Assembly: GCA_965227745.1 (NCBI GenBank) | Contig: OZ245769.1 | Coordinates: 3,782,001 to 3,846,000, forward strand | Length of the DNA: 64,000 nucleotides | Reading direction: 5' to 3' | Source of the DNA: GAS368 sp965227745 | Lineage (GTDB): Bacteria > Verrucomicrobiota > Verrucomicrobiia > Opitutales > Opitutaceae | Shown here: one piece after another, positions 49,735 to 58,953 of the stretch | How positions within the stretch are numbered: position 1 is the stretch's first letter | Layout: each line of letters starts with the position of its first letter | Position numbers and translations under genes: made by a program | Notes under the pieces: model-generated | Seen by the model: the letters and a program-made list of their open reading frames with translations, nothing else | What the model was told of the DNA's origin: nothing | The model's database searches: none

Positions 49735-51198
49735 TCACTTCCCTGGCCGCTTCCAGTGCTCGTTGTCGACGTGGGCAGTCGTCATGATTTCGGCTATACG
49801 AGCAGCCACCTTGGGATTTTTTTCCGCGACATTGGTCTTTTCGGCGAGATCGGTAGTCAGGTCGTAGAGCTCGAGCGGCGCGGTGGGCTGGAGGCGGAGG
49901 CCTTTCCAGTGGCCTTCAAGGAGGACGGCTTGGGCGAAGCCTTTTTCGTAGAACTCCCAGTACAGGTAATCGTGCTTCGTCTGCTTTCCCTTGCCGAGTA
50001 GCTCCGGCACGATGCTCACGCTGTCGAGGGTCTGAGGCGCGGGCGTCTTGCCGCCGGCGAATTCCGCGAACGTGTTCATCAGGTCGCCAAAGTAGCCGAC
50101 GTGCGATGAGACTTTTCCTGCGGCAACGCGGCCGGGCCAGCGGGCGATCATGGGGACGCGGATGCCGCCGTCGGTGAGGTTGCGCTTAATGCCGGTCAGA
50201 GGGCCGCTCGCGCCAAAGGTCGCGGGGTCGTAGTGGGGGCCGCCTTCCTTGTGCGGGCCATTGTCGCTGGAGAAGAGGACGAGGGTGTTTTCGTCGAGGC
50301 CGAGTTTTTTGAGCTGCGCCATGATCTCGCCAATATGGGTGTCCATCCGCGTGATCATCGCGGCCTGGCCTTTTTGCGCATCGGTCCAGGGTTTGTCTTT
50401 ATAGATGCCGTAGTCGGGGACTTCCTGGCCGTCGCCGAGGGCGCGGGAGCGCTCGTTGTTGGCGTGCGGGACGGTGAGGGCGAGGTAGAGGAAAAACGGC
50501 TGCGCTTCACTGCGCGTGATGAAGTCGCGCGCTTCGTCGAAGAAGAGATCGTTGGCGTAGGCGACGCGCTTGGTGGCGTAGCCGGTGCCTTCCACTTTGC
50601 CGAGTTGCGTGAGATCGTTGGGCAGCAGGACGCGCTCGCCGTTGCGCCAGAGGAAGCTGGGGAAGTGGTTGTGCGCGTGCGTCTGATTCACGAAGCCGTA
50701 CATATAATCGAAGCCGTGCTTCAGCGGGTCGCCCGTGCTGCCAAATTCGCCGAGGCCCCATTTGCCGATCAGGGCCGTGGCGTAGCCGGCCTTTTTGAGC
50801 ACCGTGGCAACGGTGGTGTCGTCAGCGCGGAGGGTCTGCGACGCATAACCGCTGGCGGCGCCCTCGGCGGCGTTGCCGCGCACCGTCGTGTGGCCCATGT
50901 GCTGGCCGGTCATGAGCACGCTGCGTGAGGGCGCGCACACGGTGTTGCCCGCGTAGAATTGCGTGAAGCGCATGCCCTCGGCGGCGAGCTTGTCGAGCTG
51001 GGGCGTCTGAATGGTCTTCTGGCCGTAGCTGCCGAGTTCGCCGTAACCGAGGTCGTCGGCGAGGATGAAGATGATATTGGGTTTCGTGGCGACTTGGCCC
51101 GCAGACGTTCGAATGGGCGCGGTAGACTGAACGCAGGCGGTGGCCAAGAGGGTCATCGACAGAAGCACGAAACGAAAAACGCCGGGTGAAATCGTCAT
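49735..51198 (-). CDS. sulfatase lipoprotein (arylsulfatase-type)
   Basis: 487 aa from the ATG of MTISPG. The signal peptide ends in a lipobox (LLATAC). The metal site starts IIFILADDLGYGELGSYG, and the formylglycine motif is CAPSRSVLMTGQ with Cys-x-Pro-x-Arg. SSDNGPHKEGGPHYDP is the second metal site. It removes sulfate esters from polysaccharides or other substrates and needs a formylglycine-generating enzyme that is not in this window. Planctomycetes and Verrucomicrobia often carry many such sulfatases. The neighbouring DUF4380-like gene is divergent. Confidence 0.92.
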   Translation of the reverse strand: MTISPGVFRFVLLSMTLLATACVQSTAPIRTSAGQVATKPNIIFILADDLGYGELGSYGQKTIQTPQLDKLAAEGMRFTQFYAGNTVCAPSRSVLMTGQHMGHTTVRGNAAEGAASGYASQTLRADDTTVATVLKKAGYATALIGKWGLGEFGSTGDPLKHGFDYMYGFVNQTHAHNHFPSFLWRNGERVLLPNDLTQLGKVEGTGYATKRVAYANDLFFDEARDFITRSEAQPFFLYLALTVPHANNERSRALGDGQEVPDYGIYKDKPWTDAQKGQAAMITRMDTHIGEIMAQLKKLGLDENTLVLFSSDNGPHKEGGPHYDPATFGASGPLTGIKRNLTDGGIRVPMIARWPGRVAAGKVSSHVGYFGDLMNTFAEFAGGKTPAPQTLDSVSIVPELLGKGKQTKHDYLYWEFYEKGFAQAVLLEGHWKGLRLQPTAPLELYDLTTDLAEKTNVAEKNPKVAARIAEIMTTAHVDNEHWKRPGK

Positions 51199-51294
51199 GG
51201 GGCTGGAGCCAGCGTTGCGCCCCCTCGCAGGCAACGGAAGAAAAAATCGGGCGCGCTTGTGCCGGACAGTGGGGTCGGCCATGCTGCGAAAATT

Positions 51295-52269
51295 ATGCGA
51301 GCCTACCCCCTGCTCCGTTTTCTTGTGCTGGCCTTGGTCGTGGCGCTCGTGCGCTGCCTAGCCGCTGATGCCTCTATCACCGTCGCGAAGGATCAAGTCT
51401 ACCGCGGCTGGAAGGATGCGATCATTGTGCGCAATGGCCTGGTGGAGGCCGTCATCGTGCCCTCGGCGGGTCGCGTAATGCAATTCCGCTTCGTCGGCGA
51501 GACCGAGGGGCCGCTCTGGGAAAATGCCGCGCTCGCGGGCCAGCCCATGCCCGCCGATCCGTGGAAGGCCTCGCACGGCAGCTTTGGCGGCGACAAAACT
51601 TGGCCCTCGCCGCAGTCCGCGTGGAACTGGCCGCCGCCGGATGTCTTCGACGCGGCGGCGCTCACGGCCAAAGTGAACGCCGATCACTCCATCACGCTCA
51701 CCTCGCCGGTGAGCCCGCGCTTCGGCCTGCGTACGGTGCGGCGTATCGCCCTCGATCCGAAAGCGGCGGTGATGCGCATCGAGACGACGTATGAAAAAAC
51801 CGCCGGCGAGCCAGTGGGTGTCGGCGTGTGGGTGATCACGCAGTGCCGCGAACCGGAGGCGATCTTTGTGCCGGTGCCGAAGAATTCGCAGTTTGCGAAA
51901 GGCTATGCGCCGACGTGGAAGGGGCCGGAGAAATTTCTCCAGCGCGAGACCGACTGGCTGCGCATCACGCGCAACCCCGCCGGTCCCGACAAGACGGGCA
52001 ACGACGGCTCGTGCCTCATCTGGGCCGGTCGCAGCCAGCTCCTCTGCATCGACATCCCGCGCGTCCCCGGCGGCGACTACGCCCATGCCGGCTGCAGCGT
52101 GGAGGTCTATACCAATCCCGATCCCGTGCCGTATGTGGAGCTCGAAACCCTGGGGCCGCGCAAGACGCTCAAGGTCGGAGAAAGCTTGAGCGCCACGAAC
52201 ACGTATCGGCTCGCGCGGCGGACCTCCGCCCCGCTCGAGCAGGACGTGCGCGCGCTGATGAAGCAGTAA
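51295..52269 (+). CDS. exported DUF4380-like protein
   Basis: 324 aa with a signal peptide (LLRFLVLALVVALVRCLA). The pattern YRGWKDAIIVRNGLVEAVIV, PSAGRVMQFRFVGETEGPLW and GGDKTWPSPQSAWNWPPP resembles DUF4380 proteins, which have an aldose-epimerase-like beta-sandwich. The function is not known; a role in handling sugars released by neighbouring hydrolases is only a guess. It is divergent from the sulfatase, 96 bases apart, and followed by the aminotransferase after 16 bases, so the two are probably one operon. Confidence 0.7.
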   Translation: MRAYPLLRFLVLALVVALVRCLAADASITVAKDQVYRGWKDAIIVRNGLVEAVIVPSAGRVMQFRFVGETEGPLWENAALAGQPMPADPWKASHGSFGGDKTWPSPQSAWNWPPPDVFDAAALTAKVNADHSITLTSPVSPRFGLRTVRRIALDPKAAVMRIETTYEKTAGEPVGVGVWVITQCREPEAIFVPVPKNSQFAKGYAPTWKGPEKFLQRETDWLRITRNPAGPDKTGNDGSCLIWAGRSQLLCIDIPRVPGGDYAHAGCSVEVYTNPDPVPYVELETLGPRKTLKVGESLSATNTYRLARRTSAPLEQDVRALMKQ

Positions 52270-52285
52270 GCGAGGCTTGGCTAAA

Positions 52286-53461
52286 ATGAATCGCACCATG
52301 CGCGAATCACTTCGGCTGCAAGGCGTGCAGGCGCCCATCATCCCCGTAGTGGCGGATTGGATACGGTCGCGGCCCGGCACGATCTCGCTGGGCCAGGGCG
52401 TGGTCAACTACGGCCCGCCGCCTGCCGCGTTGGAGCAGATCGCGCCCTTCCTGGCCGATCCCGCGAATCACAAGTACCAGTCCGTCGTCGGCATCCCGTC
52501 GCTGGTGGCGGCTATCGAGCAAAAACTCGCGGCGGAAAATGGCGTGCACGTCGGCGCGGAGAGCCGCGTCGTGGTGACGGCGGGCGGCAACATGGGCTTT
52601 CTCAATGCGCTCCTCGCCATTGCCGATCCCGGCGACGAGGTGATCTTGCCCACGCCGTATTACTTCAATCACGAGATGGCCATCGTGATGGCGAGTTGCC
52701 GTCCGGTGCTGGTGCCGACGGATGCTAATTACCAACTCGACGTCACGGCGCTGCGGGCGGCAATCACGCCGCGCACTCGGGCGATCGTGACAGTGTCGCC
52801 GAATAATCCGACGGGCGCGATCTACCCCGCCGCCGTACTCCGCGAGGTCAACCGCCTCTGCGCCGAGCGCGGGCTCTGGCACATCCACGATGAGGCGTAT
52901 GAATATTTCACCTACGACGGCGCGGAGCATTTTTCGCCAGCCTCGGACCCGGGCGCGGTGGCGCATACGATCTCGCTGTTTTCATTGTCGAAGGCGTACG
53001 GCTTCGCAAGCTGGCGCATCGGCTGGATGGTGATCCCGGCGGCGCTGGAGAGCGCGGTGCGAAAGATTCAGGATACGAATATCATCTGCCCGGCGGTGAT
53101 CACCCAACAGGTGGCGCTCGGCGCGCTGCGCGTGGGACGGAAATACACCGACGACAAACTGTGCGCGCTCGCGGCGGTACGGGCTCAAGTGCGAGACAAA
53201 CTCGCGGCGGTGCCGGGCTGCACCGTGCCGCAGGCGGATGGCGCGTTTTACTTTTTCATCCGGCTCGCGACCGAGCGGTCTTCGCTCGAGATCGCGGAGA
53301 GGCTGGTGCGCGAGCACGGCGTGGCGGTGATTCCGGGAAGTGCATTCGGCGTCGGCCCCGCGGACGGTTGCCACCTGCGGGTCGCGTATGCGGCGCTGCC
53401 CGAGGCCGCGATTTTGGAGGGCGTGGAGCGACTGGTGACGGGCCTGCGGGGACTGCTCTGA
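52286..53461 (+). CDS. class I/II PLP-dependent aminotransferase
   Basis: 391 aa from the ATG at 52286 (a TTG at 52277 is possible), with a gagg box 10 bases upstream. PLP lysine in FSLSKAYGFASWRIG, SPNNPTGAIY and HDEAYEYF are the usual fold type I contacts. TAGGNMGFLNALLAI holds the phosphate-binding loop. Substrate not determinable; aspartate/aromatic or alanine transaminases are the nearest groups. It lies after the DUF4380-like gene without a promoter-sized gap. Confidence 0.92.
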   Translation: MNRTMRESLRLQGVQAPIIPVVADWIRSRPGTISLGQGVVNYGPPPAALEQIAPFLADPANHKYQSVVGIPSLVAAIEQKLAAENGVHVGAESRVVVTAGGNMGFLNALLAIADPGDEVILPTPYYFNHEMAIVMASCRPVLVPTDANYQLDVTALRAAITPRTRAIVTVSPNNPTGAIYPAAVLREVNRLCAERGLWHIHDEAYEYFTYDGAEHFSPASDPGAVAHTISLFSLSKAYGFASWRIGWMVIPAALESAVRKIQDTNIICPAVITQQVALGALRVGRKYTDDKLCALAAVRAQVRDKLAAVPGCTVPQADGAFYFFIRLATERSSLEIAERLVREHGVAVIPGSAFGVGPADGCHLRVAYAALPEAAILEGVERLVTGLRGLL

Positions 53462-53489
53462 GTGGCGCGGCCCCCGCTGGAGGACTCCG

Positions 53490-53586
53490 GTTGTGGGCGG
53501 GGTGCCCTCACCCCGCGGGAAAGAGGCCAGGATGCCAGGCATTCGAAGGTCATGCCTCGCGGGGTGAGGGCACCCCGCCCACAGCC
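53490..53586. repeat. GTGGGCGGGGTGCC palindrome pair, copy 2
   Basis: Arms ttgtgggcggggtgccctca and cggggtgagggcaccccgcc, as at 36909-36989. They fill the gap between two convergent genes. Confidence 0.75.
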
Positions 53587-53596
53587 ACGAAAAGAC

Positions 53597-53980
53597 TCAC
53601 CGCTTGGCCGCGCCCTTTGCCAATGCCACCCACCACACCCCGGCGATGAAGAGCGCTTGAAACGGCAGGCGCCACCACAGGACGGCGGGCGAAAAATCGT
53701 AGCCCGGCATCTTGCCCTGGAGAGCGAGGTGGAGATTGGCGGGGAAGATCGCGATGAGCAGCGCGATGAGGCCCCAGCCGGCGAGGCGGCGCGCCCAGAG
53801 CCACGGCACGAGCAGCCCGAGTCCGCCGAGGATTTCGGCGGCACCGCTGATTTGATTCATCAGCTCGGGCTTGGGTATCCACGGCGGCATCATGCCGAGG
53901 TAGGTGGCGGGGTCGCGAAAGTGATTCGCACCCGCGACGATGAAGAACACGCCCAGCAACCAACGGAGTGTAATGCGCAC
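53597..53980 (-). CDS. DoxX-family membrane protein
   Basis: 127 aa with four membrane helices: LRWLLGVFFIVAGANHF, EILGGLGLLVPWLWARRLAG, WGLIALLIAIFPANLHLAL, and LFIAGVWWVALAKG. The motif GANHFRDPATYLGMMPPWIP is typical of the DoxX-like family. Members are linked to respiratory or redox functions, but most are uncharacterised. It is the second gene after the 405-aa membrane protein, overlapping closely (5 bases), so they are probably co-expressed. Confidence 0.85.
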   Translation of the reverse strand: MRITLRWLLGVFFIVAGANHFRDPATYLGMMPPWIPKPELMNQISGAAEILGGLGLLVPWLWARRLAGWGLIALLIAIFPANLHLALQGKMPGYDFSPAVLWWRLPFQALFIAGVWWVALAKGAAKR

Positions 53981-53985
53981 GGCAC

Positions 53986-55203
53986 CTATATGATCTGCGT
54001 TTGCGCGGCGGCGCCACCAAAGAGTTCGCGCAGGGTCGTCCAGGCTTTGCGCATTCCGGCATCGCGGATGCCACCGCCCATCAGGTACGCGCGCACGAGC
54101 ACCGCTTCGTGGCCGCGATAGCGAGGCGGCAGGAGCAAAATCGTCTCCTCGCCCGCCAAGACCGTGGAGAAAAAGAAACCGCGGCCCACCGCGAGGGCGG
54201 TGCGCTCCGGCACGATGGCGCGGCGCTCAGGCAGCCACGGCCACGGCCGATAATAAAACTCCAAGCCGCCCCCGCTGCGCATTACCAGGCGGCCCAGCGC
54301 GCGGATCGGCACACCTGCGAGCTTCGGGCCGGCGAACATCGGGTTGTCGTTTTCGCGGGGCGAAAATCGCCCGCTGCGACGCGTGGCGAAGTCCCAGCAA
54401 AAGATGGAGCCGAAAACCGTCAGGCGGTACGCCCACCCGGCGAGCAGCCACGCGACCGAGATCACTACGACGGAGAGCGCCGCTCCCAGCCAGGGATTCA
54501 CAATAGCGCCCAGCGCAATGAGGCCCAGCAGGCCTGTTCGCATCGCCTTCAGCGCCGCATCGATGGCGCCCCACGGACTGAGGAGGATCAATACTTGGAG
54601 CGCGTGCGACGCCATCCATACGACGGCAAACACCGCGAGGCCCAAGAGGATCGTGAGCGCCGACACCACCCACGCGAACTCGGTCGAGCCGAGCGAGAGC
54701 ATCGCGAGCCCATCGGGTCCGAACGCCGGACTCGCCGAGACCGTCTTCGCGTCGTCGACCACTTTCGAAAACCCTTCTAGCACGAAGGGAACCACCGCAC
54801 CGGCGGCGACGAGCGCGCTGAGTTTGTTTTCGATGGTCTCGAGTACATCGAGGGGCTTCTTCAGGCCGGGTGCCAGCGTGGTGCCCATCGCGTCCTTGGC
54901 GGCACAAAGTCCCACGATGAGAAGGGCCGGCAGCCAAAACTGCATTTTTGCAAACCATGGCAACTTCGCCCGCGCGGCCCCGTCCTCCGCTTGGAACCAT
55001 TGATATGCGCCATACGCTCCCGTGCCCAATAACGGCGAAATCGCAATCCCCGTCACCGTCGAGATCGTGGCCGCAATGGCTGACGACGGAGAGTGGTCGG
55101 GTGTCGCCGCCGCAGCCGAAAAACGACTCGCGGCCGATGCAAATGGCACGACCACGAGCGCACTAATGAAAGTGAATAACAATAACGAAGCGACGCGTTT
55201 CAC
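53986..55203 (-). CDS. hypothetical polytopic membrane protein
   Basis: About 405 aa from a GTG at 55203 that opens a signal-like segment (KRVASLLLFTFISALVVVPF). A longer GTG start at 55287 is possible but would add an unlikely leader. About six further helices follow (WLPALLIVGLCAAKDAMG, WVVSALTILLGLAVFAVVWM, LLGLIALGAIVNPWLGAALS). The C-terminal 120 residues are soluble, with LAGVPIRALGRLVMRSGGGL and YRGHEAVLVRAYLMGGGIRD. I recognise no family with certainty. DoxX follows. Confidence 0.62.
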   Translation of the reverse strand: MKRVASLLLFTFISALVVVPFASAASRFSAAAATPDHSPSSAIAATISTVTGIAISPLLGTGAYGAYQWFQAEDGAARAKLPWFAKMQFWLPALLIVGLCAAKDAMGTTLAPGLKKPLDVLETIENKLSALVAAGAVVPFVLEGFSKVVDDAKTVSASPAFGPDGLAMLSLGSTEFAWVVSALTILLGLAVFAVVWMASHALQVLILLSPWGAIDAALKAMRTGLLGLIALGAIVNPWLGAALSVVVISVAWLLAGWAYRLTVFGSIFCWDFATRRSGRFSPRENDNPMFAGPKLAGVPIRALGRLVMRSGGGLEFYYRPWPWLPERRAIVPERTALAVGRGFFFSTVLAGEETILLLPPRYRGHEAVLVRAYLMGGGIRDAGMRKAWTTLRELFGGAAAQTQII

Positions 55204-55353
55204 TTTGGGGTTATAGTGAGCAACTACAGCTTGAAAACACCCTCTGACACCCTCTTCTTTAATAAAGATGAATGGGGCATGACGCACAGGTCTGGTACAT
55301 GGGTACGGCCTTTCTGCAAAAAATAACCATTCGCAATTTGGTGCTTCCCATCA

Positions 55354-55390
55354 GGGGTTTCCTGTCCCATCCCTAGGAAGGAAATCCCCC
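55354..55390 (+). promoter_or_regulatory. leader hairpin before the membrane-protein pair
   Basis: ggggtttcct ... aggaaatcccc forms a stem of about 10 bp within the leader, 25 bases before the ATG at 55415. It could be a 5'-UTR structure or operator. No known riboswitch consensus. Confidence 0.4.
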
Positions 55391-55414
55391 GCTACCCGGG
55401 AATTTTCCTCGCTC

Positions 55415-57118
55415 ATGACCGGAGCCGTACCCCTACCCCGTCCGAAATCTTCGCGCTTTGTCGCCTACACGTTCCTCGTGCTGGCCGCGCTGCCCGTCGT
55501 CTACATCGCCCTGCGGGCCATCGCCGCGAGCCGTAATATCGTCTTCTGGGACGAGTTTGATACAGCGCTCGATCTGATCATCCGCCTTAATGCCGGCGCA
55601 GACGTAACGGAGGTCTTGAGCCGCTTTTTTGCAGTGTGCAACGAGCACCGGATGCTGACTAGCCGGCTATTGTTTGCAGTGAGTTATTGGCTCACGGGAA
55701 CGGTGAATTTTCACGTCATTGGAGCGATCGGAAACCTCTTCATTGTCGGCGCGTGCGCGATTCTGGTCGTGACCGCAAAGACCAAAGAACGCCGCGTGCG
55801 GCTGGGGGTGGTGCTGGCGTTTGTGATTTTCCAACTCGAGAGCTTCGAAAACTTCCTCTGGTCCGGGGCCTCGATCGATCACTTCCAAGTCGTCATGCTC
55901 GCCATCGCGGCCATCGCCGCGCTCTCGCTCGGCTCGCGCCCGGGCGTGTGGGGCGGCGGGCTGCTCGCTTTCCTCGCCACCTTCACGCTCGCGCATGGCA
56001 GCCTCGTGTGGCCGGTCGGCGCCGTCCTGCTCGCACACCAGCGGCGGTGGCGGCATCTCGCGCTATGGGTCGGTCTCGCGGTGATCGTGATGGCGGCTTT
56101 TATCAATGGCTTTCAGATCAATCCCAATCACCGGATCGACGATTTCTCGGCGGTCGGTTTGATGCGGCTCGGGCACTACTGGCTCGCACTCCTCGGCGGG
56201 CCGGCGACGTTTGGCGAAATCGGCTTCGCTCCGGTCGCCGGCTTAGTGTTGCTCGCCCTGATCGGGATTTTGGGCGCGAGCGGAGCCTATAGGCGCGAGC
56301 CGGTGATGTTTTCCACAGTGCTCTTCACGGTCGGAGCATTGGGCCTCGTCGCCCTCGGTCGCACGGAGGTATCGGGCGGGCAGATCCTCTCACGCTACAT
56401 GATCTTGGGCTGCCTCGCCTGGGGCGGCGTGATCTTCATGCTGTTGGAGCGCTGGTCCCCCGCGGAGAAGCCCTATCAGCTGCTCGCGTGGACGCTGCCC
56501 GCGCTGGTGGCCTTCAATGTCACGGCGAACGCTAAATTCATCGAGCCCGCCGAGGGCTACTCCGAGGCGCGCGATCGCGCCGCCCTCCGCTACAAGCAGT
56601 ACGGCGATGTCGACGGCCATGGACAGGTGAGCCTCCATCCGCAGGAGGGTCACGCACAGAAGCTGCTCGCGATGGCGGGCAAGCAGGGCATTTACCGGCT
56701 CCCGTATTTGTGCGCGCAGGTGGAGTTTCCTCAGGCCAAGCCCAGCACACGCATGATCACCTATGTCGATGAAAAGACCATCAGCCCCAAGGCCGTCTAC
56801 CTCGGCGGCTGGGCGATGATCCCCAACCAAGTTTCCCGGCGTGGGACGGTGCGCGTACTTCTCTGCTCGAAGACGCAGCAACTCGCGTTTTCCACGGTCA
56901 CGCTCCAGCGGCCCGACGTCGCCAAGGCCTACAACGAGCCGCGCTGGCGCCTCTCCGGTTTCCGTTTCGTGGTGCCCCGCGAGCAAATCCCGGCCGATGA
57001 TTTTCAGATCGGCCTCGAAATCGAGAGCGGCGGCAAATCTGAATTTATCATGACGGATCAGTGGCTTCACCTCGCCAGTCCCGATTCATCGGAGCCCTGG
57101 CGGGCAAACAACTCCTGA
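55415..57118 (+). CDS. polytopic membrane protein, GT-C-like, paralogue 1
   Basis: 567 aa. The first loop after helix 1 reads SRNIVFWDEFDTALDLIIRL, similar in position to the acidic loop of GT-C glycosyltransferases. About nine helices follow up to residue 380, including FENFLWSGASIDHFQVVML. The C-terminal 150 residues form a soluble beta-rich domain (KAVYLGGWAMIPNQVSRRGT, WRLSGFRFVVPREQIPADDF). It shares architecture and many motifs with the next gene: a tandem duplication. Function unknown; a role in envelope glycan decoration is an inference. Confidence 0.72.
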   Translation: MTGAVPLPRPKSSRFVAYTFLVLAALPVVYIALRAIAASRNIVFWDEFDTALDLIIRLNAGADVTEVLSRFFAVCNEHRMLTSRLLFAVSYWLTGTVNFHVIGAIGNLFIVGACAILVVTAKTKERRVRLGVVLAFVIFQLESFENFLWSGASIDHFQVVMLAIAAIAALSLGSRPGVWGGGLLAFLATFTLAHGSLVWPVGAVLLAHQRRWRHLALWVGLAVIVMAAFINGFQINPNHRIDDFSAVGLMRLGHYWLALLGGPATFGEIGFAPVAGLVLLALIGILGASGAYRREPVMFSTVLFTVGALGLVALGRTEVSGGQILSRYMILGCLAWGGVIFMLLERWSPAEKPYQLLAWTLPALVAFNVTANAKFIEPAEGYSEARDRAALRYKQYGDVDGHGQVSLHPQEGHAQKLLAMAGKQGIYRLPYLCAQVEFPQAKPSTRMITYVDEKTISPKAVYLGGWAMIPNQVSRRGTVRVLLCSKTQQLAFSTVTLQRPDVAKAYNEPRWRLSGFRFVVPREQIPADDFQIGLEIESGGKSEFIMTDQWLHLASPDSSEPWRANNS

Positions 57119-57164
57119 GCCGGCCATTCGCGTAGTGCTTCCTTAGTTAAGTTCCACTTCCCCC

Positions 57165-58934
57165 ATGTCTCTTGCCACGCCTTCGCCGGCGGAGTCGGCT
57201 ACTGCCTGCGCCAGTCCCAAGCTCCGCCGTGGTTCACCTCTCGCGCTGAATCGCTTTTTTCGCCCGACGTTTTCCATCCGCGCCCGGCTCGCCGTCTTCG
57301 TCATTCTCTCGCTCCTTCCGGTCGCGTACATCATCGGGCGGGCGGTGGAGGCCAGCAGCAACATCGTCTATTGGGACGAATTCAACACCGCGCTCGCCCT
57401 CGTGCTGCGGCTCGACGAGGGGACGACGGTGTCGCAATTCCTCGACCAGCTCTTCGCCCTCGACAACGAGCACCGCATGGTCACGAGCCGGCTGCTCTTT
57501 GCGCTGAATTACTGGGTGACCGGCACGGTGAACTTCAAGGCCGTGAGCGTAATCGGCAACAGCTGCCTGCTCGCGCTCTGCGTGGTACTGATCATGAGCG
57601 CCCAGACCACGCTGCGCCGCGTGCGCCTCGGCGTGGTGCTCGCGTTTGTCCTCTTTCAACTCGCGCAATATGAGAGCTTCCTGTGGTCGGGTTCGTCCAT
57701 CGATCATTTTCAAGTGGTGCTTCTCGCCGGCGGTGCGGTGGTCGCACTCGCGCGCAAGACGCGTGCGGGTTGGCTGGGCGCCGGGCTGCTCGCGCTGCTC
57801 GCCACGTTTACGCTCGCGCACGGTCTCGCGGTCTGGCCCGTCGGTGCGGTGATGCTGTGGCGCGCGCGGCAATGGCCCCGGCTCGCCGGTTGGTGCGCCC
57901 TGGGCGCGCTGGCTGCAGCGGGCTTCTTCGCGGGCTTTCAAGTGAATCCCGGCCATCACGTCGGCGAGCTGTCGTTCGACCGGCTCGACGATATTCTGCG
58001 CTACTGGCTCACGCTCGTCGGCATGCCGGTCGCATTTGGGCAGGCTGCCTTTGCGCCATGGCTCGGCGTGGCGCTGCTGGGAGCCTTTGGCGGGCTGATC
58101 AAGCAAGGCGTGGCGCGGCGCGAGGCAGTCGCGTTTTACTTTACGGTCTATGCCTTGGTCGCGCTGGCACTCATCGCGTTTGGTCGCGCGGCCGTGGCGC
58201 ACGGCGAGGTGTACTCCCGCTACCTCGTGCTCGGCTCACTGGTCTGGGCGCTGGTGTTGTTCATGGCGCTGGGACGTTTCTCCGATCCGCGGCGCCCGTT
58301 GCGGCTGCTGGCGTGGAGTCTGCCAGTACTGATCGGCTTCAATCTCGCCGCCAACGTGACCTTTGCCGATGCCGCCGATACCTGGGTGGAATGCCGCGAC
58401 CGCGCCGCCGCGCGCTTCAAGCAACACGGCGTCGACGGGCGCGGGCCCTTCTCGCTCTCGCCCACCCCCGAGCGGTCGACGGAATTGCTTCAAGAGGCGA
58501 GTCGGCGCGGAATCTATTTCCTGCCGCGAGTCTCGGTGCGGCGAGACTTCCCCCGGCCGCAGGTATCGAACCGCATCACCTATTTCGTCGACGAAATGAC
58601 CGCCAGTACGAAGGGCATCTACGTCTCCGGCTGGGCCGCCATCCCACACGCGCTCTCCAAGCGCGGACAAATCCACCTCGTGCTGCGCTCGGAAAATAAC
58701 TTCATCGTCTACTCGACGCTCAGCGAGCGTCGGCCCGATGTGGTGAAAGCCTACGCCAATCCCGCCTGGCAGCTCAGCGGTTTCCGTTTCGCGGTGGGGC
58801 GCTGGCGGCTGCCACCGGAAGAGTTCCAAGTAGGCATCCTCCTTACCGATGGCGAACGCTCCGAATATATCATGACCGAGCACCGCCTCCGGCCGTACGG
58901 TCGCGGCGAAGCGCTGCTTGCCATCGGTCAGTGA
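57165..58934 (+). CDS. polytopic membrane protein, GT-C-like, paralogue 2
   Basis: 589 aa, clearly homologous to the upstream gene along its whole length: SSNIVYWDEFNTALALVLRL, NEHRMVTSRLLFALNYWVTG, YESFLWSGSSIDHFQVVLLA, the C-terminal GIYVSGWAAIPHALSKRGQI and WQLSGFRFAVGRWRLPPEEF. It has an N-terminal extension of about 35 residues. The conserved blocks (NEHRMxTSRLLFA, LWSGxSIDHFQVV, RPDVxKAY) mark likely functional sites. The gap to paralogue 1 is 46 bases. Confidence 0.72.
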   Translation: MSLATPSPAESATACASPKLRRGSPLALNRFFRPTFSIRARLAVFVILSLLPVAYIIGRAVEASSNIVYWDEFNTALALVLRLDEGTTVSQFLDQLFALDNEHRMVTSRLLFALNYWVTGTVNFKAVSVIGNSCLLALCVVLIMSAQTTLRRVRLGVVLAFVLFQLAQYESFLWSGSSIDHFQVVLLAGGAVVALARKTRAGWLGAGLLALLATFTLAHGLAVWPVGAVMLWRARQWPRLAGWCALGALAAAGFFAGFQVNPGHHVGELSFDRLDDILRYWLTLVGMPVAFGQAAFAPWLGVALLGAFGGLIKQGVARREAVAFYFTVYALVALALIAFGRAAVAHGEVYSRYLVLGSLVWALVLFMALGRFSDPRRPLRLLAWSLPVLIGFNLAANVTFADAADTWVECRDRAAARFKQHGVDGRGPFSLSPTPERSTELLQEASRRGIYFLPRVSVRRDFPRPQVSNRITYFVDEMTASTKGIYVSGWAAIPHALSKRGQIHLVLRSENNFIVYSTLSERRPDVVKAYANPAWQLSGFRFAVGRWRLPPEEFQVGILLTDGERSEYIMTEHRLRPYGRGEALLAIGQ

Positions 58935-58953
58935 CCGCGCCGAGCATCCGGCC

